Shown here one piece after another: positions 16,098-22,203 of a stretch of DNA of 22,203 nucleotides. Source of the DNA: a virus; the IMG/VR virus record IMGVR_UViG_3300007072_000049, positions 1 through 22,203 of that record. One strand, given 5' to 3'. The notes under the pieces were generated by a model, which was not told where the DNA came from, searched no databases, and saw only the letters and a program-made list of their open reading frames with translations. Position 1 is the first letter of the stretch; each line of letters starts with the position of its first letter. The position numbers and the translations under genes are program-made.

Positions 16098-16823
16098 ATG
16101 GATAATAAACCACAGATAGTTACTGTAGATCCTGTTGGATTTCACAACAAGGATATTGACAATTCTATAAACAGGCTTAAAAAAGCCGGTACTTATAAGG
16201 ATTTGTCTACTATAATAGTTTGCCCTACTAGGGGGTACATACACGCTAAAGTTGTACAATCATGGATGGGGATGTTAAGACCCATGAATCAAAAGGTAAT
16301 TGGACCTCTTTTTGCAATAGGTATGGAAGTTGGTGAGGCCTATAACAGTATGGTCTCAATGATACTTAATAATCCAGATTTAAAGAATTGGAAGTATATG
16401 CTTACAATAGAAGAAGATAATATACCTCCCCCAGATGGATTGTTGAAGTTATACGAGGACATGGAATATTTTGACGTTGTTGGTGGTTTATACTGGACAA
16501 AGGGCGAGGGAGGACAACCAATGATTTATGGGGATCCCGCAGTGTTTCCTAGAAATTATATACCACAAGTTCCGAAGCCTGATACCCTACAACCAGCTTG
16601 TGGTCTCGGAATGGGTTTTAATATGTTTAAAATAGATATGTTTAAAAATATAGAACAGCCTTGGTTTAAAACTCTTCAAGAGCATGATCCCAGTAAGGGT
16701 TCTGCATTGATGACACAGGATCTATATTTTTATGAAAAAGCTAGTAAGGCTGGTTATAAATTTGCCTGTGATACTAGGATTAAAGTAGGACATTATGATG
16801 CTGAAAACGATATAATTTGGTAA
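16098..16823 (+). CDS. GT-A-fold glycosyltransferase-like protein
   Basis: The 241-residue protein shows a GT-A type layout. STIIVCPTRGYIH (residues ~37-49) is a first strand and loop of the nucleotide-sugar type, KYMLTIEEDNIPP (99-111) carries a DxD-like acidic motif (E105, E106, D107), FDVVGGLYWTKG (125-136) is the next core strand, and ALMTQDLYFYEKASKAGYKF (203-222) has an acidic residue at D208 in the catalytic position. VGHYD (230-234) offers the usual late His. A cytosolic enzyme moving a sugar from a nucleotide donor is likely. Its acceptor could be phage fibre protein, phage DNA or a host glycan. Its place between lectin genes and a methyltransferase gene favours modification of a virion part. 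Similar genes in phages are often annotated as family 2 glycosyltransferases. Confidence 0.6.
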   Translation: MDNKPQIVTVDPVGFHNKDIDNSINRLKKAGTYKDLSTIIVCPTRGYIHAKVVQSWMGMLRPMNQKVIGPLFAIGMEVGEAYNSMVSMILNNPDLKNWKYMLTIEEDNIPPPDGLLKLYEDMEYFDVVGGLYWTKGEGGQPMIYGDPAVFPRNYIPQVPKPDTLQPACGLGMGFNMFKIDMFKNIEQPWFKTLQEHDPSKGSALMTQDLYFYEKASKAGYKFACDTRIKVGHYDAENDIIW

Positions 16824-16825
16824 TT

Positions 16826-17413
16826 ATGAATAAGAAAACTGTTAAGAAAAACGCTTTTAAAAATAGCGAAAATAACAAGGTTGAAGTTAAATCTCAGGAT
16901 AATACTCCTTTGAGACTGAATCTTGCCTGTGGTAATGTTAAAATTGAAGGCTTTGTAGGTGTTGATATTGTAAAGACAGAAGCTGCTGATATTACGGTGG
17001 ACTTAGAAAAATTTCCGTGGCCTTGGAAAGACGAGTCTGTAGATGAGATATTCTGTTCACACTATGTTGAACACACAAACGATCTTATAAAATTCATGGA
17101 CGAGTGCTATAGGATTTTGAAACCAGGTGGAAAAATTAAAATTATAGCTCCTTATTATAATTCAATAAGAGCTTGGCAAGACCCCACACATAAAAGAGCT
17201 ATAAGTGAAGCTACATTTTTATATTTTAATAGGCAGTGGAGAGAGGTTAATCGTTTGGATCATTATAGTATAAAATCTAATTTTGATTTTAATTACGGTT
17301 ATGATATGAATCCCGAGTGGGCGTCTAGAGCACAAAGCGCTAGGGATTTTGCTATTAAACATTATACAAACGTTGTAAACGACATACACGTTGTTTTAGA
17401 AAAGAAACAATAA
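16826..17413 (+). CDS. Class I SAM-dependent methyltransferase
   Basis: The ATG at 16826 gives 195 residues and lies 2 nt after the previous stop; a TTG at 16817 overlaps that stop and is not needed. After a basic N-terminal tail (residues ~1-27), LRLNLACGNV (29-38) is motif I for SAM binding, with D47 in GFVGVDI as the acidic residue that holds the ribose. DEIFCSHYVEHT (73-84) is the post-motif II/IV strand and YRILKPGGKIKIIAPYY (95-111) is the classic motif of Methyltransf_11-type enzymes. Substrate is not visible. Its neighbour is a glycosyltransferase-like gene, so O-methylation of a transferred sugar is one possibility. No target-recognition domain is present, so it is unlikely to be a DNA methyltransferase of a restriction system. 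Confidence 0.85.
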   Translation: MNKKTVKKNAFKNSENNKVEVKSQDNTPLRLNLACGNVKIEGFVGVDIVKTEAADITVDLEKFPWPWKDESVDEIFCSHYVEHTNDLIKFMDECYRILKPGGKIKIIAPYYNSIRAWQDPTHKRAISEATFLYFNRQWREVNRLDHYSIKSNFDFNYGYDMNPEWASRAQSARDFAIKHYTNVVNDIHVVLEKKQ

Positions 17414-17414
17414 G

Positions 17415-17768
17415 ATGGATAAGAATATTACGGTAAAGATACAAAAGGGCACGATATTTAAAGCTAATATAACTTTTAAAGCAAATAGGGTGCCTATAAA
17501 CCTAACTGGTAAAACAGTGTTTTTTACAGTAAAGCAGTTGAACGATAATTCTGGTGACGATGATTTAGCGCTTATTAAAAAGACTATTACAGTACACTCC
17601 GATCCAACAAATGGTAAAACAGTTTTGGAGCTGTCTGCCACAGACACGGATATCAATATTTCTAAATATAAAGCAGATTTTAAAATCTTCGAGAGTGGTT
17701 CTTTAAACTCAAACTCTGACCAGTTTATAATAGAAATTGTAGATGTTGTAACAAAACGAACTTCATAA
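17415..17768 (+). CDS. BppU N-terminal-like Ig-fold virion protein
   Basis: The 117-residue protein is one compact beta domain: KNITVKIQKGTIFKANITFK (residues ~3-22), NLTGKTVFFTVKQL (29-42), TVHSDPTNGKTVLELSATDTD (59-79) and YKADFKIFE (85-93). The order 'low-complexity strand, dLtG, tV.ftvK, dp..G, dT' is the pattern of the BppU N-terminal Ig-like domain found in phage baseplate and fibre proteins. It could serve as an adaptor linking fibre or enzyme to the tail. It follows the methyltransferase gene with 1 nt between them and is followed by a 45-residue gene. Structural role only; no catalytic residues. Confidence 0.6.
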   Translation: MDKNITVKIQKGTIFKANITFKANRVPINLTGKTVFFTVKQLNDNSGDDDLALIKKTITVHSDPTNGKTVLELSATDTDINISKYKADFKIFESGSLNSNSDQFIIEIVDVVTKRTS

Positions 17769-17772
17769 TTCT

Positions 17773-17910
17773 ATGGGAATACTTGATGGAAATATAACTA
17801 TTTTAGTACATAACGGTGCTGATTTAACTCTTAACATCAGTAATAGTAAGGACTTATCGTTGGGTATTCAAACTGACTTAGATATGGCACTTGATGTATA
17901 TTATGTTTAA
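17773..17910 (+). CDS. Small uncharacterised protein (45 residues)
   Basis: An ORF from ATG 17773 to TAA 17910 fills the space between the BppU-like gene and the ring-protein gene, with 4 nt before and 11 nt after. The product begins MGILDGNITILVHNG and ends in ALDVYYV, and reads as two or three beta strands with many Asp, Asn and Leu. No motif is recognised. The tight packing and lack of an alternative gene here support it as real. It may be a small structural partner of the preceding Ig-like protein. Confidence 0.5.
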   Translation: MGILDGNITILVHNGADLTLNISNSKDLSLGIQTDLDMALDVYYV

Positions 17911-17921
17911 ACAATGTAACA

Positions 17922-18623
17922 ATGATTAATTTTGTATCTTTAAATACAATACAGAGAGATCTGTTAGAAATAATAAGAGGTTCACAAGTAGTGGCGTCTG
18001 AAAATATATCACCAAATCAGATAGAAAAGTGGATACACGAGTATAGGGCTATACTTCTCAAGAAGGATATAGATAGGGGTAAAAGTTTAAACCCCGCTTA
18101 CATTCAAGAAATTCCTATAGTAAAACTTGTAGAAGTAGATTTGGCAAATGATTTATCTGAAGTTAAGACAAATCTTTATACTTTTAGAACAGAGTATAAG
18201 ATCCCTAAAACAATAGATTTTATATTCAAACCAGGTATAGTATCTGTGGAAACACCAGAGGGTGAAGAGATACAGTTTGTTCCACAGAAAAGGGCAAGGT
18301 ATCAGAAGTATAAAAAGTATACTGGTAATGATATGGTTGCTTATTTAAAAGACGATTATATCTATATAGAAGGATGCCATGAAGATTTATATTACGTTAG
18401 AATAAGGGGTGTGTTTGAAGTTCCAACAGAGGTAGACACGTTCCAATCTGGTGATATAACTGAACACACTTATACAGCAAATGATAAATATCCAATACCT
18501 ATAGACGTTGTACCATTACTGAAAGAACTCATTTTACAGAAAGAACTTTCTATTTCTGTACAAACACCGCAGGATACTGTTAACGATTCTGCAAATAGGG
18601 TACAGCAAAATTATAAGAAATAG
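17922..18623 (+). CDS. Head-tail connector ring protein, crAss-like
   Basis: The 233-residue protein starts with a helical stretch (residues ~5-48, IQRDLLEIIRG then IEKWIHEYRAILLKKD) and has a central beta part (~70-175) ending in VRIRGVFEVP. The C-terminal helical tail has VPLLKELILQKELSI and the Asn-rich end DSANRVQQNYKK. This pattern is shared by a conserved late structural protein of crAss-like phages that I take to be a ring/adaptor component below the portal. It opens the last tail block and is followed after 4 nt by the IHF-like gene. It ends in TAG, the only gene in the window to do so; reading through would add seven residues and stop at TAA 18645-18647. Confidence 0.55.
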   Translation: MINFVSLNTIQRDLLEIIRGSQVVASENISPNQIEKWIHEYRAILLKKDIDRGKSLNPAYIQEIPIVKLVEVDLANDLSEVKTNLYTFRTEYKIPKTIDFIFKPGIVSVETPEGEEIQFVPQKRARYQKYKKYTGNDMVAYLKDDYIYIEGCHEDLYYVRIRGVFEVPTEVDTFQSGDITEHTYTANDKYPIPIDVVPLLKELILQKELSISVQTPQDTVNDSANRVQQNYKK

Positions 18624-18627
18624 TACT

Positions 18628-19104
18628 ATGTATTTTGGTAGAGGTAAGAATAAAGTACAGAACCCAATAACCATAGTAGACATATACAAAGATTACATAA
18701 AGAACATTGGTGGTAGTGAAGATTTGTATTATGTTGACTATAATACTTTTTCCAATATTTGGAAAGAGTATATTTCGTTTATAATAGAAGAGGTTTTGTT
18801 CAAGGGTAAGAAGTTTAAAATGCCAAACAATCTTGGTGTTTTACAGATTATAAAGAAAAAGGTTAGTAGTTCTAATATTCTTACTATGCCAATAGATTGG
18901 AAAACTACATTGGAGGTTGGTAAAAAAGTGTGTTTCTTTAATGACCACACTGGTGGTTTCAAATATCTTTTTAGGTGGAATAAAACTAACTCCACAATAA
19001 AGTTTAAATACTACTACGCATTTTCTGCTACAAGGACATTGAAGAGAAAGTTGGCAAGGTTGATTATAGACAATAAAGTTGATTTTTTTGAATACCAAAA
19101 TTAA
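18628..19104 (+). CDS. IHF/HU-like small protein of the structural block
   Basis: The 158-residue product is basic, with an N-terminal helical region (residues ~10-55) including ITIVDIYKDYIKNI, and a segment VLFKGKKFKMPNNLGVLQI (residues ~53-71) recalling the HU/IHF beta-arm. Crassvirales genomes carry IHF-like genes in the structural region, as far as I recall. The C-terminal half (CFFNDHTGGFKYLFRWNK, then YYAFSATRTLKRKL) has aromatic and basic residues that may contact DNA or a ring protein. A role in packaging or in coating the DNA end near the portal is possible. The relation to IHF is remote and by eye. Confidence 0.45.
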   Translation: MYFGRGKNKVQNPITIVDIYKDYIKNIGGSEDLYYVDYNTFSNIWKEYISFIIEEVLFKGKKFKMPNNLGVLQIIKKKVSSSNILTMPIDWKTTLEVGKKVCFFNDHTGGFKYLFRWNKTNSTIKFKYYYAFSATRTLKRKLARLIIDNKVDFFEYQN

Positions 19105-19112
19105 TAATAGAA

Positions 19113-20081
19113 ATGATATATAAATATACATCCGTTAGGGAAATTATAGCAAAGGTTTTTACAGACCTTAACCTTCAGGAAGAGGCTCAACGAATCTCTG
19201 ACATGATTGAGTGGTGTGGCGAAGCTATGGAAAAGATTGGGTCTTATAATCAATATATCCTTAAAGTTGCTGGTAAAGCTGGTGAAGACGTTTTAACTGT
19301 AGACAATTATCAGGCAAAATTACCTGATGATTTTCATAGTTTAGTACAGGTAGCTTATTCACAAACGGCTGTAGGACCTTTTTATCCTATGAGATATTCT
19401 GGTGGTTCGTTTGATACTAATAGGCGACTTACTGCAGCTATGAAACTAGACGATTCTAATTATCTAGACAATCCCTCAGCTCTTATTACTCTTAACGACA
19501 TTATATGGACAATGACGTTATTTGATTTAAGCTATCAAGACTCTATGGCAAAATTGCAGGCAGAGCCGCAATTAGCAGAACTTATGAGGTATATACTTAG
19601 TAAAAATAATATCACAGATATAAATAATGTATCTGATGGTAATACCTCTTTTACTGAGGGTGTTGTCTTTACAATAAACAATAACTATATAAAGACCAAC
19701 ATGCAAACCGGTTATATAGTTATGGCATATCTAGCAATGCCTACAGATGAAGAGGGTTATCCAAAGATACCCGACAATTCAGCTTATAAAGAAGCCATAT
19801 ACTGGTATATAACCATGAAGTTGTTGTATCCAAAGTGGGTTTCTGGTCAAATAAAACCAGATGTTTACTATCACGCAGAATTAAAATGGCAGTTTTATAG
19901 GAAGCAGGCTTATGCAGAAGGTATGATGCCAGACGTAGAACAGTTAGAATCTATAAAGAATTTGTGGTTAAGGATTATACCCACTATCAGTGAACATGAT
20001 ACATTCTTTTCTAATCTTGATAGAATGCAGCAAATGTACACACACTCTTATAAGGGCAGGGGTTTTAATAAGAATATTTAA
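19113..20081 (+). CDS. Tail tubular / ring protein (T7 gp11-like, crAss-like)
   Basis: The 322-residue protein opens with a helical domain (residues ~5-42, SVREIIAKVFTDL then MIEWCGEAMEKIG), a common start of tail tubular protein A-type gatekeepers. The central part has LPDDFHSLVQVAY (residues ~69-81). Later NNYIKTNMQTGYIVMAYLAMPTDEEGYPKIP (~190-220) forms the beta sheet plus loop typical of this class, followed by YKEAIYWYITMKLL and a C-terminal helical part. Such proteins form a dodecameric ring under the portal adaptor that receives the nozzle. It lies between the IHF-like gene and the muzzle-like gene, 8 and 5 nt away. Exact equivalence to the ring proteins of a named crAss-like phage is not established. 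Confidence 0.6.
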   Translation: MIYKYTSVREIIAKVFTDLNLQEEAQRISDMIEWCGEAMEKIGSYNQYILKVAGKAGEDVLTVDNYQAKLPDDFHSLVQVAYSQTAVGPFYPMRYSGGSFDTNRRLTAAMKLDDSNYLDNPSALITLNDIIWTMTLFDLSYQDSMAKLQAEPQLAELMRYILSKNNITDINNVSDGNTSFTEGVVFTINNNYIKTNMQTGYIVMAYLAMPTDEEGYPKIPDNSAYKEAIYWYITMKLLYPKWVSGQIKPDVYYHAELKWQFYRKQAYAEGMMPDVEQLESIKNLWLRIIPTISEHDTFFSNLDRMQQMYTHSYKGRGFNKNI

Positions 20082-20086
20082 ATACT

Positions 20087-22203
20087 ATGGAATTTTCTAT
20101 AAATACTTTTACTGGTGGAATGGATACCGATACAGACAAAAGTTCTGTAACCGGTAATAAGTACCTCATGGCTAAAAATTTCAAGCTTTCTACAGACAAA
20201 GTTTCTAATCAAGCTGCTTTGGTTTCCGGTATTTCAATGGTTGAACAAGATTTAGGAACGTATCTTCCATCTGGTACGCTTGTGGTTGGTACAATATATT
20301 GCATAGATTTCTTCGTTGTGTTTTGTACAAAAGCTAATTTTACACTATATCCAGAAAGTGCTTCTGATTATACTAGTTACATATACAAAGTTGGTGTAGA
20401 TAGCGATGGTAGAATAACATACATAACAAAGTTATATGAAGATAGTGCTGCACTTGGTAGATTGTATTTTAAACCTGGCTATGAGATACGCGGTGTTTAT
20501 AGAAAAGAAAGCGAGTCTGTTCAGAAGATATATTGGACTGATAATGTAAACAATGTTAGATATTGTAATATAGCAGATCCAAACCTTTCTAGTTATAAAG
20601 CTGTAGATTTTGAGCTTATAAAATTAAACAAATTTAAACAACCAAAAGTAATTGCTACCACCGGCGGGTCGTTAAAAGTTGGTAAATATCAATATGCCTA
20701 CCAATTGTTCAAGAAAAGGGGAGCAGAGACTTTCTATTCCCCAGCTAGTATACCTTTTAATCTTATAAAAGCCAATACTAGTCTTTCAGTAAATACGAAA
20801 AGCTATGGCGGAGTACAAGATGACAATTCTAATAAGGCTATAAGGGTAAGTATAGAGTTTGATAATAGTGGTGACTTTGACTATATAAGGATAATATCAA
20901 TATACTATAAAGATAGAACTTCTGTACCAGAGATAAAGATAATAGATGATTTTAAGATTGGTCAAGATCAGGAAAATATAACTATAGTTGATAATGGTTA
21001 TTATAACGGTGAAATTACGTTAGAAGAATTTGGTATTGTGTTTAAAAGATTATTTGCTTGTTCTGACCTATCTTTTAAGGATAACATATTGTTTGCTGCA
21101 AATATTTCAGAGAAAGACTTTAAGGTAGATTTTGACGCAAAAGCTTTTAGGGCAAATAATGATGGTAATTACATAACGTATGGTAAGACGTTATATAATA
21201 ACGTGTTAATAGACACGTATATGAAGCTTACTGGTTATGCAAATGACAATGCCTGGGCAGATAGCATGACGTGGGAATTAAGAAAAGTGTCTGATAATTC
21301 TGTTATAGGTACTTATAACGTCAAATCAATACCAGAAGAGTATGATTACAGAAATGATTATAATAGTGCCGCAAGTAAAAAAACACAGGACTCTTCTATG
21401 AATCCTTGTAAGTATAAATTCAAGAGTGGTAGTTACTATCTTCTTGGTGGCAAGGGTTATAACATAGAATATGAATTTGGTATAAAGTCTATAAGAATAG
21501 ATCAAAATAATGAAAGTGATATAAAAGATTTTAAAGATTTCTTTAATAACTCAACAACATATACAAACTTCGGTGGTTATAATAGTCCTATCATAGCTTC
21601 TAATTTTGTAGGTTATAAAAGAGATGAAATATACAGATTTGGAATACAATTTTTCGATAAGTATGGAAGACCTTCTGATGTTAAATGGATAGCTGACATA
21701 AGATTTCCATCAATGTTTGATATTGATGGTACAACAAAATACGATAAAGACGGAAACGGTACTAATGATACTAGTGATTTTTTGACATTTTTTAGAAGGA
21801 CATCTGGAACAAATGTTGGTGTTTATATAAACGTCTTATACCCGAAGTTTAGAGTAAGGAATTTACCTAGCGACGTATACGGTTATAGAATAGTAAGGGC
21901 TGTAAGAAATAGTGAGGATAAAACAATAGTATCTCAGGGGTTTATTGGTTTTCCAGCTCAAGATTCCAATGACAAATATATACCAAGAATAGTTCCTACA
22001 TGCGGAGCAAACTCTTACACTACAACAACAAGGGCATACTTTTGCTCACCAGAAGTTACTTTTGGTAACTTTGATATAACTTCTTCTACTATTTTTAAAC
22101 CGCAGTGTTATACAACAACTCCCGACAATGTTACTGGTCAATATGCTACACATAAACAAACGCCTTTGTATTCTTCGTATTTACCGTCAAATAGTGGTGG
22201 CGG
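20087..22203 (+). CDS. Muzzle-like large tail protein, 3' end outside the window
   Basis: From ATG 20087 the frame is open to the right edge, giving 705 complete codons with no stop. The start reads MEFSINTFTGGMDTDTDKS, with YLMAKNFKLSTD, matching the opening of large late tail proteins in crAss-like phages (the muzzle, or tail-stabilisation type). The region around residues ~510-545 has YRFGIQFFDKYGRPSDVKWI followed by ADIRFP, which I recall as characteristic of this family. The protein is beta-rich with many Asn, Tyr and Ser. It would form the distal tail channel that contacts the host envelope. It follows the tail tubular gene by 5 nt. Full length and C-terminal domains cannot be judged here. 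Confidence 0.65.
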   Translation, partial: MEFSINTFTGGMDTDTDKSSVTGNKYLMAKNFKLSTDKVSNQAALVSGISMVEQDLGTYLPSGTLVVGTIYCIDFFVVFCTKANFTLYPESASDYTSYIYKVGVDSDGRITYITKLYEDSAALGRLYFKPGYEIRGVYRKESESVQKIYWTDNVNNVRYCNIADPNLSSYKAVDFELIKLNKFKQPKVIATTGGSLKVGKYQYAYQLFKKRGAETFYSPASIPFNLIKANTSLSVNTKSYGGVQDDNSNKAIRVSIEFDNSGDFDYIRIISIYYKDRTSVPEIKIIDDFKIGQDQENITIVDNGYYNGEITLEEFGIVFKRLFACSDLSFKDNILFAANISEKDFKVDFDAKAFRANNDGNYITYGKTLYNNVLIDTYMKLTGYANDNAWADSMTWELRKVSDNSVIGTYNVKSIPEEYDYRNDYNSAASKKTQDSSMNPCKYKFKSGSYYLLGGKGYNIEYEFGIKSIRIDQNNESDIKDFKDFFNNSTTYTNFGGYNSPIIASNFVGYKRDEIYRFGIQFFDKYGRPSDVKWIADIRFPSMFDIDGTTKYDKDGNGTNDTSDFLTFFRRTSGTNVGVYINVLYPKFRVRNLPSDVYGYRIVRAVRNSEDKTIVSQGFIGFPAQDSNDKYIPRIVPTCGANSYTTTTRAYFCSPEVTFGNFDITSSTIFKPQCYTTTPDNVTGQYATHKQTPLYSSYLPSNSGG

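Noticed and set aside
1-22203. tRNA genes, insertion sequences, integrase or attachment sites.
   Set aside because: No cloverleaf, transposase, recombinase motif or flanking direct repeat was seen; all coding content is phage late genes on one strand.

Overview
The window looks like the late structural region of a large, low-GC tailed phage of Bacteroidota, most likely a crAss-like phage (Crassvirales) or a close podovirus-like relative. The reasons are: an HK97-type major capsid protein directly after an acidic scaffold-like protein; a run of head-tail ring proteins with a small IHF-like protein among them; a large terminal 'muzzle'-like tail protein; almost no Shine-Dalgarno sequences, as is usual for Bacteroidota genes; and very tight packing of genes on one strand. 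The assignment comes from remembered family resemblance and gene order, not from a database search. Both ends cut genes: the scaffold-like gene enters from the left and the muzzle-like gene runs off the right.

Layout, all on the + strand. (1) 3-5270, head block: scaffold-like protein, major capsid protein, a conserved structural protein, a ~197-nt gap holding a strong RNA fold, a second structural protein, and a small decoration-like protein. That last gene has the only clear Shine-Dalgarno in the window and is followed at once by an intrinsic terminator. (2) 5318-6906, lysis cassette: XhlA-like coiled-coil/membrane protein, M15-family peptidase endolysin, holin-like protein and an i-spanin-like protein, with overlapping or nearly touching genes. 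(3) 6910-8172: a connector/tail structural protein. (4) 8176-17910, host-interaction and glycan cassette: a 1631-residue repeat-built tail fibre, a concanavalin A-like lectin protein, a clan GH-A-like glycoside hydrolase, a LamG-type lectin protein, a glycosyltransferase-like protein, a SAM methyltransferase, a BppU-N-like Ig protein and a 45-residue protein. (5) 17922-22203: ring protein, IHF-like protein, tail tubular/ring protein and the muzzle-like protein.

The genes probably form one or a few late transcription units: head assembly, lysis, then tail and receptor-engaging parts. The terminator at 5281-5314 would partly separate head genes from lysis and tail genes. The most unusual things seen are the predicted H-type pseudoknot and hairpins at 3576-3744, the fibre built from three interleaved repeat families with five HxH motifs, and the combination of glycan-binding, glycan-cutting and glycan-modifying proteins next to a very Ser/Thr-rich fibre. 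The standard code reads every gene without interruption. Stop codons are 20 TAA and one TAG, with no TGA.
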